Assembly: GCA_963971425.1 (NCBI GenBank)
Contig: OZ020514.1
Coordinates: 45,475,527-45,539,526, forward strand
Length of the DNA stretch: 64,000 bases
Source of the DNA: Bryoerythrophyllum caledonicum
Lineage: Eukaryota; Streptophyta; Bryopsida; Pottiales; Pottiaceae
Reading direction: 5' to 3'
Shown here: in pieces, positions 1-12,355 of the stretch
Numbering within the stretch: the stretch's first letter is position 1
How the letters are laid out: every line of letters starts with the position of its first letter
Translations under genes and position numbers: made by a program
The notes under the pieces: generated by a model
The model's input: the letters and a program-made list of their open reading frames with translations, nothing else
The model's database searches: none
What the model was told of the DNA's origin: nothing

Positions 1-711
1 ACGTTCGATCAACAACCGCGGGGGATTGCACTTGAGCTACAACTTCATTAATGGTATCGTTAACGACTTCGTTAACCGTCTGTTCCGCCCTCCTTCGTTT
101 GGTGTGCGTTTGTGTCCTTCAGCTGGTTGTCATTGGAACGTGGGATCCGTTAGAGTCTATATCCGTGTTTGAAGGATTGGTCTCGTACGTGTCGACCGGT
201 TTAGTCTTCGCCTTCAATTTGCCCAATCCGCCTTCTGGATACCTCCGTGTTCCCATTGGAATCAATCCATTCGCCGGAGAAGGAACTTTTATGCTATCTC
301 CCATGGCTTTCAAGGTGGACCAATCCACCGTCTTGCCCAACTTTACCTCCGCGTGGACACCTCGCGCAAGGAAGAGATTTACTTCATTGCGTTTGATATA
401 AGGGATGTGGTACAACACATGGTATACATTAATGCATCGATTTTTGAACGCCTCCTCGGTGCACTTCTATAAATTTGCCTTGCAAAAGCGTCAGTGATAA
501 TTGTGTTGCTCCTTTGGAAAAGCCTTGTCGATATGGCTTCATGAAGTTTACGCAATTCTCGATATTCCATGGCTTCGGAACTTCTTCCCAACCTTTTAAA
601 GCCATATTAACTGGATTTCAAAGAACATGCAAACCTCTTCCATTGTTTATTTCCCAATCTTAGTCGAGTCTTGTCTCGATCTTCTTTACTCATTTTTGCA
701 GGCGTGGCCAT
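1..711 (-). pseudogene. hAT cargo gene: N-terminal part of the coiled-coil/RING family protein (copy 1)
   Basis: The reading frame starts at the ATG complementary to 709-711 and runs off the left window edge. It encodes the N-terminal region shared with 38097-39641 and the diverged copy at 31990-32469. A conserved block contains WSTLKAMGDSI and NEVNLFLARGVHAEV. A frameshift lies in the first 100 codons, and a TGA near 141-143 is shared with copy 2. Further on, this copy keeps CAG and CAA codons where copy 2 has TAG and TAA. The function of this N-terminal region is unknown to me; the paralogue continues into a coiled coil and a RING-like finger. Confidence 0.55.
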
Positions 712-1292
712 GGGTGAGAAAATTTTGAATAATGTCTGTGATGCGAATAGATGAAGTCCTCGCACGACGCCCACAACCAACTGAATGAAGAGGTGGATGA
801 AGAGAGAGTAGGTGAGGCGGGGACAATAACGGTGGGGACCATCTTATATAGCCAATAGACGAAGCACTAGTCTAGGGTCCCTGAGCAGGGGCAGGGACGT
901 CTCAGCGGGAGAGGCGGAGGCATCTCCGTCCCTCCCGCGGATACGTCCCCGCCCTACTCGTTTAGGGTCGGGGACGTCTCCGCCCCTTAATGGGTTTTAG
1001 CAAAGACGCCGCAGCCCTTATCAGGGTACGGGCAGAGACGTCCCCGCCCCCACCCGAGCAGGCGAGAGGACGTCCCCGCCTAAACCCAGAAAACCACATA
1101 AAAAGCCCACTTTTGTCATCATCCTCTGCCAAGTCCACGCCCTAGGCCTCACGTGTCAGTTCGCTTTGCGGCCTAAAAGTGAGTTCAATGGGAGGTCGGG
1201 CTTGGCCCATTTATTGCACCCAGACTCTTTGCGGTTTTTTTTTAAATCATCAACTTGGAATTTCGACCACGGAAGGGAATCGACTATTACAT
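712..1292. promoter_or_regulatory. Divergent intergenic region with GACGTC boxes (copy 1)
   Basis: This region lies between the divergently transcribed RING-type gene (-) and kinase-like gene (+). It holds at least four GACGTC cores in GC-rich context, at about 896, 973, 1037 and 1069, of the general form GGGGACGTCTCCGCCCC. The same boxes occur in the matching interval of copy 2, upstream of the hAT transposase and near both element ends. I infer a bidirectional promoter or transposase-binding cluster; no direct evidence of binding is visible. Confidence 0.45.
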
Positions 1293-2720
1293 ATGGCGGG
1301 AGAAGGAAGTAGGTTGACGGAGAAGCGCCCGCAATTTATGGATTTGGATGATGTTGGTGAGACGGTACTTCCGTCCACCAACACGGAGTTGACGTCGGGA
1401 TCATTGAATCCGTCATCATCGAGCCAGTAGAGGCGGAAGAAGACACCAAATCCGGACATGCCCCTGCATGAATACATTGTTGAATGTAGAGGGATTGCCG
1501 TCGAGTTTTACAACAGCCGAACGAGACAGGCATTGATGATGAGCTATTTGGCGCACAACGAAGAGGGATACCATAAGTTGACCGTTGACATGCAATACGA
1601 AATAATGTCAAACCTTAATAAATCTGAGAGATTTAATGATTTCCTAGATTATCGGTTGCATTCGGAGTGGTTGGACACACAAGTGACCGCACTAACCACC
1701 AATATTGTTGCGAATTGGTGTTACGTCACTAGGATGAAGGAGGATGGAAGCAATTGGAACATTGAGGACAACTCACTTATAGCGAAGATGAAGATGATCC
1801 AGAGCTTCGTTCAACAGTACTCTTATTCCCGTAAGAAGAAACTGGCTCTTTGGAAAGCGACCATTGAGGAGCAAATTTTGGCTCACTACGTTGGTGGAAC
1901 ATTAAAGTGGCTTGAAAGTTGCACTAAAGTGATTTCAATGCCAGGACAAAAAGCGGTGGGTGGCTATGGGGCTGTACGGAAGGTGATGATAACAAAACTG
2001 GAAAACATTCCAAGTTGGATTTATTTCACCGGAAAGACTCTGACCAACACCAACGAGAGGGAGAAGCGCCGAGACATCATCAACGAGGCTGGAGGGTGTC
2101 CGGTGGTGCATCTATGGATCATTAGACTTGCGTACATCCATCCAAAAACTATGGAAGGGTACACGCTCTAGTGGGATGGGGGATCTCTGGCTTCTTTTTG
2201 GTTCAAGTATGACTAAAAAGTGGACGAATCATTGCCGTTGGAACAGATTGAGATGCATCCAAATACCAAGTTGTCGATCGAAGAGCCTCGTTGGGTAAAA
2301 ACTTACCGCAAAAATTGACTGAACCTCGTGCTATCGTTACTTTTTATTGTGGGGAAATGCCACGATGTGAATTATATTCACAATGACCTCTCTCCATCGA
2401 ATGTTTTGCTCCACTTTAATGAGTGGAAACCCGATACAGTGTACATAGGAATTTGCGATTGGGGGCTTTCTAGTCGGGTTGTGGAGAATGAGCCATCAAG
2501 GTATGGTCATTGATTCATGGAGTAGATTCGAGAGGAGAGAGAGCGACGATGGTTTGTGACACCAGAATTGTTCTATTTTTGGGGAGCATGGCTCCAAAAA
2601 CTCGCTTGAAGTCATGCAACAGTCACACCTCTACTTTAAGGCATTAGATGCATTTGCGGGGGGTTGGATTTTTTCTCACATTTAGCAAGAAGAATAGGAC
2701 ACTCAATTTTTCACCACCAA
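1293..2720 (+). pseudogene. hAT cargo gene: protein-kinase-like protein (copy 1, broken)
   Basis: One frame from the ATG at 1293 runs through several stops and reads as a kinase-like protein. A glycine-rich GGYGAVRKV segment lies near 1963-1989. A catalytic-loop motif YIHNDLSPSNVLL (the HxDxxxxN pattern) lies near 2373-2411, and a DWG motif in GICDWGLSS (DFG position) near 2450-2476. A TPELF segment (APE position) follows near 2560. This copy keeps the catalytic Asp. Stops include a TAG after about 45 codons (AAG in copy 2), a TAG near 2169 shared with copy 2, and others near 2210 and 2320. It is transcribed away from the RING-type gene. It could be a captured host kinase or a pseudokinase long resident in the transposon; the fold call is by motif only. 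Confidence 0.55.
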
Positions 2721-3510
2721 AATCACGGAGCAATATATACACCTGAAGCTGAAAAAGGAAGGCGTACGGAAAGAAGATGTGAGTGAACGGTCTTCTGTGC
2801 CAGATGTTATAGACATTAATGAGACCTCCCCATGGCTGGACTGTGCCTCTATGTTGTTACCGACAATATTTTTTTGTTATTCAGTTGTATTAGTTTCGCA
2901 TGTGGTGGTTAAGTAGACAATACGGCATCTTTGTAGAAGAGTATGTGTACTTGGCAATTGCCATATGTCTCATTTAATCAATTTTGTATACATCCAATTT
3001 CTAATTTTCACTACAACATCATTAAAGCACTTAGTATTTCTCTTTTTCTTCACGGGGAATGTTTCAATTGCCCATTGTCTTAATGAATGAAGTCCCTATA
3101 CATGCCCCCTAAACCGATTCTCTATTATCCTCCATATAGGTAGGAACAGGGATGTCCCAGTGCGGGGGCAGGGATGTCCCGGTGTAGTTGCGGGGACGTC
3201 CCCGCCCTACCCATGAAAGGGCGTGACGTCCTTGCCCACGCATGGGTAGGACAAGGACGTCCCGCCCTACCCATGAAGGGGGGGATGTCCCCGCACTACC
3301 TCCCTCTTCTCTTTAGCCTTCGCCCCTACTTAGACACGACCACGTCTTGCGTGGCGACGATGTGGTGCCAACGTGGCCACCACGTCGCATGTTTTTTACC
3401 TTGATGGTAAGTCAACTCTAGGTTGACTATATCGGACGAGCAAGAATCCTACCGGACAGGCGAATCAGATGGACGGGCGAACTGGACATCCGTCCAGTAT
3501 GACAACTCTA
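2721..3510. repeat. Subterminal and terminal repeat region, right end of hAT copy 1
   Basis: This is noncoding sequence downstream of the kinase-like gene. Three GACGTC boxes lie at about 3195, 3225 and 3256, followed by a GGACGG-type stretch at 3430-3500 and the degenerate terminal repeat ending at 3510. It is equivalent to 41532-42260 in copy 2. Confidence 0.6.
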
Positions 3511-6500
3511 GGTTTAGGGTAATTGGTTAGGCAGGGAGATCTTGAGTGTTAGAGGTGCTACCAAATTTGCTTTCTGAAGCATTAAAGGGGATTGAAGACA
3601 ACGCAAGCACTTTCTAGGAACATTGATAGTGTACATTCACACTTTTGGACTTTTGGACTTTTGGACTTATGTTCTAAAGTAAATGTGCAAATTTTTATGT
3701 GTGTGATAAATGTTCACCTTGTAATGCAAAGGATACCAAAGGCATATTTTGCCGTAGTGTACATATACACTTCTTGCTTAAGCATGGAATATTGGTCCAA
3801 CCTGGTTTTATGGCTTTTTAACATGTTGTCTCCAAACATATGTTCCTTTGTCAAAGTGCCAAAGATATCATTTTTTAGGGCATAATTGTAGCTCAAGCGT
3901 ACACACCATAGAAGAGTTCAATCAAACCACAAAGATTAACTCTTGGCACCAAGTTTACTACCGAATTTCTCTAGGAGACTGTGCTTTTAATGTCGCAAGA
4001 AGATGGGATGGTCATCCTCCAACAAAATGTGAATTGTTCTACCTTTGAAGCCTTCTTGATCAAATGAACTAAAGGCAAAACACTTGTGGTACATATATAT
4101 GAATGCAAGAATCCTTTAGGATATGGCATTACTAAAAATTGGCCCAATTCTAAATGGCCAATCATGAAATAACATGGTCACCTTTTCTACTGTTTATGTA
4201 ATTTGATGACACCTTCTTTGTAGCAAAGAGAGCTATCATGCCCTTAGATTCTTCACCTATGTTGTCCATGGAACATCCTAAACTGTGATATTAAACCAAA
4301 GAAAAATGTCCCAGGTGTCTATTCTTCCAAAATTCTTGGCCAAAGCAACAAAAACATTTGGAACTCAAATCTCCTCTAGAGCATGCCTTTTCAAACAAAA
4401 AAATAGCTTTGATTCTTCAACCTCCATAAGGTGTCACTTTGTTACTTTCAAATTGTGGCAAGGTATTTGTTAAACACTCAAATGTTCATGTTGTTGGCAC
4501 AGCATGACGAAGCATATGCCACAAGCCTAAACAAGCATGTTGAAATCAATGGCCAGAGGTAACAAGAAACAACACTAGCCTTTAGACTAACTCCTTGTGG
4601 ATTGACTCCTAGTGCTCACCAAAAAAGTGACTACCCGAGTACTTATAACTATCTACAGCTAGATTTAACTTGCACTTTAAGAACCTATGATCTAAGTTGC
4701 AATGTTCAAGACTTACGATTGGAGGATATCATCTCTTATGTAACATGTGAATTTGGGTGGTATGCATCCAAATTTTTTCATAAGTTCACACCATATTTTC
4801 ATGTCCATGTGGCACTTGTTGGAGAAATGTCCCACTCATTGCTAGTTTGTATAATCTTAGGGAGGTTGAAGAATGAGGTGATAGAATGAAAGCATTGAGA
4901 AGCAAAGAATATGCGTATAGCACAAGGAATTGGTCAAAGTAGACCACAAACTGCAGTACATAGAACTGCTTAATGGGATAGAATGGATTTGGAAATAAAA
5001 ATCTCTATTCAATATGTTCAATTGTGAATGTCCTACGATGACATGATTTTGGTTAATACGATGGTTCATTACATGTATCATTTTTAAAATTTGTATTATA
5101 TATCTTTTATGTTCTTTTGGATTGTATAATATAAAAAAATTGATTTGTTTATTTAACCCAAGCTACTCTATAAGTCGGTTCGATGAAAAGTCTTGTCCCT
5201 TAGCGCATTCTAGTAACTAAGGGTTACATGTAGGTAATTAAGAAGATAATTCCATAATTGATATTACAAATTATTATCTCAAACAAAATCCAAGAATCTA
5301 TACTCTAAGATTGTCTAATTCACAATGACAATAACTGTTCTCAATTATTATGACATCTCATTTATTTCCCAAAAGTGTATATATTCTCAACTAAAGGTGA
5401 TCAATCCTGAAGGAATAACTCTCACTTAATTAACAACTTTATTCGACATTATTTACGTTCATCATTATTATTATATATTATCCAAGGTTAGCATCAAATA
5501 TCATGCAAATTGTCTTCTAATAGACCCTTGAGTAAATTAGGTTACTAGTCTAATTCACAAGATGTGATAATGCTAATATCTCATAATGAATTTAATAACA
5601 CCTATTTCATTGTGATTTTTAATCCAAATTTGTAGCAAAACTAATCCATTGGCATTCACAATTTTTGCCACTCATCATTGAATTTAAAGAAAATTAAATC
5701 AATTACTTGTATTATTGATTAGATAACCGTGCACAGTTTACAAAAAAAATTTAACTTCTATGTATTTTAGCAATCAAACAGACAATAGTCACCCGTTTGT
5801 CACATTTTGTTCTTTAGCACTTCTGATTTCAAATAGACCAAGTCCCCATGTAATGCATGATGGATGTACGCATGGTATAATCTCAACATCCTTGACGACT
5901 TGATCAATTTGACTTGAGGTTACTGCAATTTAGACTTCATTTCCAATTACACAGTTCACTACAAATCCAAAGACATAAAGGACTAGAAATTCTTTCAACT
6001 TGCTTGACACAGGTATACACACCTGTGATGTTGACTTGACTTAAAAGCTCATTTGTAATATCTATATTTAATTCCATCAATTCAACTTCTATAGCATTCA
6101 CAAAATTTAAAAGCTTCTCTCTATTTGATCATACTATTTGCTCTAAATCCATTTAAGACATGCACACTTGAGATATTCTATTTCTAATGTAGTGCATTGT
6201 TCACTTCTACTCTCTAGTTTCTTTATCAACTCAAAGTCTAGCTAACAACTCTTTGTATTCAGATCTCTAAAGAAACAACCGCCATATCCTGTAAAATCAC
6301 TTTTAGAAGATGTCAACTATGAGTTATTGGTCTATTAGAATCTCATTTTTGATCTCAAAGTTTTTCACGTTATCATTTACGAGCTATTTCCAAAATGGTT
6401 TAAGAATTTGTTCCTTTCACACTATCAATATGAGAAAAGATTCTAAGTGTAAATTTCAATTTTCACAGATTGCTTGAAGTTACCACTATTATTTTATTTG

Positions 6501-9436
6501 TTGACTTCATTTAGCTGTTGGCATATGTATAAATATAGGCAAAAAACATGGATACAAGAGCCAATTTGCAGAGAATTAAAGCAAGAATTCCTAAGAAGCG
6601 AATTGGGCTTTATTACTATTCAAGAAGCTGAAGATTTGGCAGCACCTTATGAAGGTCAAGTGGTTGCACAATGGATCAAACAAATTCTTAGATATTTGTT
6701 TGATAAGCACCAAAGAGGTCAAAACGGAGCGACAAAGCCTTCAGCACGGATAAGATTTTCTACCAAACATTTCTCGTTAAAAACTTTGCATTATAACAAA
6801 ATTCATTTAAGAGTTGTTAACAAATTAGACACCAAACTATTAAACCTAGCATGAGTTTAATACCAAGACGATCTATTCTAGAATCATCAAGTATCTATAG
6901 TATTCCACCCTCTACTAAATATAACGTTAAATATAGCCTATATAGAAGTGATACCTTTGCAAAGACAAGTTGCTACGCGTGGCCGTGAAAAAAACCAAAC
7001 TCGGGGTCGTGTGCCAAAACCATGCACGTGGTTCTTGACCTTGACAAGGATTTACAACATCAGTGTTAGAATAGAATACAATTTATCTTGAATTTTTTAT
7101 TGATTTCAAATATTATTAATTGAAATAATTCACTTTGAATGTATTATATGACATTCTTCACATGAAGAAAAAAAAACCTTTAATATCCAACAAATAATCA
7201 TGGCACTATGCATGATTAAACGATACATAGTAATAGTCCATATTAAGGACTAATGTGACATTGCATTGCATAATGCCTTCATAGCCACAATGCACAAGGT
7301 CCCAAACAAACCTATCCCATGTAATAGAAACTCGTAAAAGTGAAATATAAATCAAGTGCCTATAGAAACTAAATGTCATAATCGCATCAACTTGGCTTTA
7401 GAGGGAATAAGCACAATCCTTCATTAAGGTAGAGGCACCCAATTCCAATCGGCCACCCAATACTTATCAGTATAGTATGCATGGAATGGTGCATGAAAAT
7501 GGCAAATGCATGAACTGGTGCCTGAAGTAGTCTTTACTTATCTACAAATAGGTGGAAGTAAAAAAACTAAGAAAATGCTATGCGACCACATCATACAACT
7601 ATTGATTGGTCTCTACTTGTTTAACTTGGCACACTCTAGTTCTGTGTGTGGCAAGGAGAAACGCCATTTGGAAGTATTACAATTAGTTTTTTTAACTCAC
7701 AGTGGATACTATACACTATGACTGGAGTTTGATAAAAACCTCTTAGATTCAAGCCGGTCTACACTTAGTATCTATGTAGGAGAGAGATTTGCTCACCCCA
7801 AAGGTTAATAGAAATTATGGTTTGTACAAGCAGCAAATCAAACTTCTGCGTTATTGATCCAAAAATCTAAAAGGCTCCTTGGCTTCATAAGTATATCCTA
7901 GATTCCATGAAAAATCCTCAACTTTTGCAACCATCTTTGGATCTTCTAAGCAATATTGACCAAGAAAACATACTTTTGCTTGATGCAGGTCTTTCTTAGA
8001 CTTCTCTCTTTTCAAGCATGCCTTATATCTCATAGTTTGTTAGAGGCTTCATGAAATTATCTAGTATAATATCATAGATTAAGGTCATAGTCATCTGAAA
8101 TTATTGAAGCTTATGATTGAAAATTGTCTTTTCTAAATTACAAGACAACATATTTGTGAGTTTGTTGTGGATTAGCTTTTGTTTCCGTATTAAAAAGATT
8201 ATCTGATCCTAATAATTACCAAATAATTAAAAAAAATTTATAATGGATTATGAAATGATAAGGTGGAATTGGTGTTCTATATCAAACGCATAGCCTTATT
8301 TTGTTATTTGTAATACAAATGTCAAAATGATAAGCATGGAATGGAAACATTGCCTAGGCTTGAAGTTTTGAAATAGATGAGGGATTGATTTTAGATGTGG
8401 TCTTCATTTTACAAATTCCTATTCCTACATTAGAAATATCCAAAAGAATAGGAAGAATAACTCTTTGTTGTACCCTAGATCTTGTTCGTTGAAGATAACA
8501 ATTCAAATCTATGTGGTTCAACTATATGCTCATAGAATTAAAATCATGAAATAGAGCTATGAAAGAATTTAACTCATAAATGACAAAAGGTGGGCTTTTG
8601 CAATTATTGGGCACATATCCATAGGTGCAAGTCAATTTTGTAATTCTTGAAATTTCATAAAAATAGGCAAGAAGATAAAAGGTACACGGGCTAAAACTTA
8701 TTTTTATAAAACCTATGGACAAAAAGTTATGCCATCTTAAAGTTATGCACTTAGAAATTGAGTGAGCACAGGTTGGACAATCTTAAAAACTTTTACTAGG
8801 ACACTCAATCATATGCAAGGTTTGTGATACTGACAAATAATATTATTCCCTTATATACTATGAAAAGAAACTTGATTTTAGTGAAAACTAGCATATAAAC
8901 CCAAGTAAATTTTTACACATTTTTACACATTGTTAGGCAAGGTACCATAATTACTTTGTTATTTTTACATTGAACTTACAAATCTTCATATTTTTTACTT
9001 TAATTTTTCCGCAAGAATATGTGGAGTAATCTCCTCATTGGCCATTTGGATTATTATTCTAAAACATACTAACTGAGTTTGTTACTCAGTAAGTCTTAGA
9101 TGAGATAAAAGGTTCAATTTCCTTTCTTACTCATTGCACTATTATCAATAGTTTTAAAGTGTTTTTAGTGTCAAATTGTCAAAGAGATTTAGGATTCATC
9201 TTGTATAGGAAATCTTAGGGTGTTTCAAAGGAGCTTGGGAAGGTGTAAGTAAGCATCGTATTTTTAAAGAAGACACTTTTTATTGGTGTATATCAAGAGA
9301 ACAGAAGATCTAAAATGTAGAATCGTTATGGAGGCTTTCCTATCTCACTCCTTCACTAAAGAATTTTTCGTCCAGCATGACTTGTCAAATATCTCTATTC
9401 CCCCTCAAGGATGGATTGAAATGATCGTATACTCTA
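3511..9436. other. AT-rich intergenic DNA, no gene supported
   Basis: About 5.9 kb of AT-rich sequence lies between the hAT right end and the first Tc1-type element. Open frames are short and show no recognisable motif; the longest, 6474-6854, is unrecognised and lacks context. A short tandem run of the 9-mer ACTTTTGGA lies near 3641-3668. No tRNA, rRNA or transposon termini were recognised. Confidence 0.5.
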
Positions 9437-11151
9437 CAGTACCCGGAAAAAATGTTACGGGATTTTTACTTAACTCCAATTATACTAGATTAAGATAGTG
9501 AACTTCAAGTGACGACTAGGAGTTCAATTTGAGAGCAATTGCCTTGGGATTTTCACCTATTTGTAGGACTAAGAGTAATGTTGTGAAAAGTAACTTGTAT
9601 GTGGATAATTATCTAAAACACCCATGTAAAGTTACAGTTCTCCAATGCCCTATCCAAATTGTGTCCACACGTTTTTCATGCACCGGCTTGCATTGGGCCT
9701 CATTGCAGCATGACAATGTTTCGAGACCACTGTTTTTAAAGAAGATATGTATGTGATACTGTGTTGTGGTTGCATTGTAAGTTGTGGGGGTAACTTTTGA
9801 CATGATTGTATGTGAATTTGTGACTTGGTTTAGTGTGAGGTGTATTATTTTTGTTGAAACAAGTCTATTTGGTGTTGCAGGTAGCTTGAGTGGCATAATC
9901 TGTTGAGAAAGATGAAGAGTAGAGCGTTGACAGATGCTGAGAAAGGAGAAGTGGTTGGAATGCATAAAGGTGGAATGAGAGGTGCATAGATAGCAAGAGA
10001 GTTAGGGATGCCATCTTCCACTGTTTACAGTGTTTTAGAAAGTTTTAAGAAACGAGGAACTGTAGTATCACCAAAGTCACCGGGTCGCCCTCGAAAGTTT
10101 ACACAGCGCAGAATAAGACACTTAGAATGCCTCCTTAATAATGATTGTTGTTAATCACTCACAGAGATTACAATCCAAATAGCAAGTATTGCACAGGTTA
10201 GTGCTCGTATTGTGAGGAACGCTTTGAAAACCCTTGGCTACAGAAACCGTGTTGCAGCAAAAAAACCTTTTCTCAATGAGAAGCTCAAAGCAAACAGGCT
10301 AGAATTTGCTAGAAAGTATAAAAACTGGACTGAGGAGGATTGGAAGAAGGTTATGTGGACCAATGAATCATCTTTTGAAATTGGAAGGAATTCTAGACAA
10401 ATTAGAGTGTGGCGAAAGGCATATGAGAGGTTTTTATCCAAATGTCTAGCACCTATTTTAAAGTCTGGACGTACTTCAGTGATGGTTTGGGGTGCTTTTA
10501 GTGGCTTTGATAGTCTCCTTTAGTAATCATACCTCCACAGAGTAGAAGTGCAAGTGATTTTGTTGATCTTATTTTCAAAGGCACTTTAAGTGGGTTTATT
10601 TTCTCCATGATCATCGAGAAGACATTATACTCATGGAGGATGGCGCTCTAGTTCACCGCACCAAGTTGCCGGAGTTGTGGAGAGAAGCTCATGGCATAAT
10701 GAAGTTGAAATGGCCAACCAACTCTCCAGATCTAAACCCAATAGAGAACTTATGGAAGATAGTGAAAGATAGAGTTCAGAGTACATCCCGGTCACACAAT
10801 AAAGAAAAATTGGTGGAATCTCTTCATAGAATATGGGAAGAGATACCTTTAGACATTTTGCAAACCCTTATTGCTACCATGCCTGCACGTATGAAGGAAG
10901 TAATTAGTGCAAAAGGTGCTAGTATTAGATTTTAAACACTAGATAGGAGAAAGCAAAATTCTGTGTTGATTTTGGATTTTTTTCTATCTAAGCAAATTTA
11001 ATTATTAAAATAGAATCCAAAAGCTTTCAAGTGCATTTTATAGTATAAAATTCCATGAATTTTTGAGTTCGTATGAGCTTGCTAAAGTAGCTCTTTAGTA
11101 CTTGTTTTTGGAAAATTTCTGGAAATCCTGTAACATTTCTTTCGGGTACTG
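9437..11151 (+). mobile_element. Tc1-type DNA transposon 1, short terminal inverted repeats
   Basis: The left end at 9437 begins CAGTACCCGGAAAAAATG, and the inverse of the right end at 11151 reads CAGTACCCGAAAGAAATG. Similarity covers about 30-35 bp. TA dinucleotides flank at 9435-9436 and 11152-11153, as expected for Tc1/mariner insertion. The element is 1715 bp and contains one broken DD34E transposase. The right end overlaps or abuts the left end of the second Tc1-type element. Confidence 0.8.
9912..10935 (+). pseudogene. Tc1-type (DD34E) transposase, broken
   Basis: From the ATG at 9912 the frame reads an N-terminal helix-turn-helix region (IARELGMPSSTVY), a GRPRK linker and a catalytic domain. 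The first catalytic motif reads WTNESSFEIG, with Asn in place of the usual first Asp. The second is MEDGALVHR and the third SPDLNPIENLW, with 34 residues between the second Asp and the Glu, as in Tc1 families. Stops lie at 9987-9989 (TAG), 10152-10154 (TAA) and 10521-10523 (TAG). Two single-base frameshifts fall between about 10515 and 10630. It is about 340 codons, the usual length. It cannot encode an active enzyme. Confidence 0.85.
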
Positions 11152-11728
11152 TACAAAAGGGTGACATTCAAATTGGCCGTCTAGTAGTTCCAGGGATAGT
11201 GTCCTACACTGCTGCCAACTTTGACACCCTCCCCAAAGCTGAGAAATTGTTATTTTACCATGAAAATTTGGGGACAGCATCATCTTTATGTTGAAAACAT
11301 GCATACCAAATTTCAAGTCCAGGAGACTTGTACAAAAAAACTTATGCAAGATCTACCAACATGGGATAGCTGTGAGAAAAGTGTCACAGCTGCCAACTTT
11401 GACACCCTCCCAAGAATTGAGGAAATTTTTTTTGCCCATGAAATTTTTGGAGCAAAAACATTTTTATGTTGTTTGCATGTGTGGAAAATTTCAAGTCCAA
11501 AAGACCCATAAAAAAATAATATTCCAAATCTACCAACATGTGTAGTTTTGAGAAACAAAGGGGAAAACCATTTTACTACTTCCAACTTTGACGCCCTCCT
11601 TAGGATTGAGTTTTTGTTGATACATAATGAAATTTTTGGCACAAGATCATCTCTACGCTGGTAACATGTGGGATAAATTTCAAAGCCAAAAGACATACAT
11701 AAAAAAAGTTATTCCATATCTATCAACA
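11149..11728 (+). repeat. Left long inverted repeat of Tc1-type transposon 2
   Basis: The arm pairs with 13360-13937 in inverse orientation. Inside it are three diverged direct repeats of about 180-190 bp. Each begins near the phrase GCCAACTTTGACACCCTCC, at about 11213, 11392 and 11580. This resembles the inverted-repeat/direct-repeat ends of some Tc1 elements, where the inner copies are transposase-binding sites. The open frames found in this arm are by-products of the repeat and not genes. Confidence 0.75.
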
Positions 11729-12355
11729 TGTGTAACTATGATAAACAATTTGAAGGTCAAATTGAAAATGTCAAAATATCTTTGACACCTCATGCTTTTT
11801 CATTGAACTCAATCATGTGAGTAAGCCACCAAACATAAATGCTTCTCAAAAAGATCAATAACATCTAAATGAAGAAGTGAAGAGGTGTTCCATGCAGAAG
11901 AATCCACTTGGCCATAAAGTGTGCATTAGACACATGACAAATTTTTTCTTCTAAATATCTATTGAACACTATGTAAAGGGAATGGTGTGTGTGATTTGTG
12001 ATAGACTGAATGTTGAGACAATCCTCAAAACAGAGAGTGTTGTATTGTGGGATGCATGAGTGTTGATTCACATTGGGCATACATGATGAGTGATTAAGAG
12101 CAAAACGATTTTTCATGTATGCATATGGGCTTGTGTTTTGGCGACCCTTCTCTCTCCTCTCTGCTCTAGCGCCTTGGCTCCCTTCTCTCCCCATTGCTCT
12201 GCTCCAGCCCTGTTCTCCTTCCTCTACCAATTGTCACGTGTCAATCCTGCAACGCCCTTTGCTCTATTCTAGCCCCTTGGCCCCCTTCTCTCCCCCTTGC
12301 TCTGCTCTAACCCCTACTCTACTGCTGTAGTTAGCATCACGCACTCTATAAGTTT

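Larger units (their letters stand above)
1..3510. mobile_element. Right end of a giant hAT-type transposon (copy 1), cut by the window edge
   Basis: The stretch is colinear and roughly nine-tenths identical by eye with 38930-42260, the right end of the complete element at 27146-42260. It carries the same two divergent cargo genes (coiled-coil/RING on minus, kinase-like on plus) separated by the same GC-rich boxes. The right terminus at 3498-3510 reads as a mutated inverse of the CAGGGTTGTCATA terminal repeat, with two mismatches, preceded by the same GGACGG-rich subterminal sequence. The left end lies outside the window, so the target duplication cannot be tested. Confidence 0.7.

Noticed and set aside
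51-401. Plus-strand open frame over the RING-type cargo gene
   Set aside because: It is antisense to the conserved minus-strand frame and is not maintained in the parallel copy at 38977-39276, which is cut short.
6474-6854. 126-residue plus-strand open frame in the AT-rich region
   Set aside because: No recognisable domain, no neighbours and no splice or promoter context; compatible with chance.
11221-11696. Open frames on both strands in the Tc1 long inverted repeat
   Set aside because: The same translations appear in the opposite arm at 13424-13865, so they reflect the repeat, not a gene.
12090-12330. Overlapping open frames rich in Pro, Leu and Ser before the second Tc1 transposase
   Set aside because: They come from a CT-rich noncoding stretch between the inverted repeat and the transposase start; no motif, and several frames are equally open.
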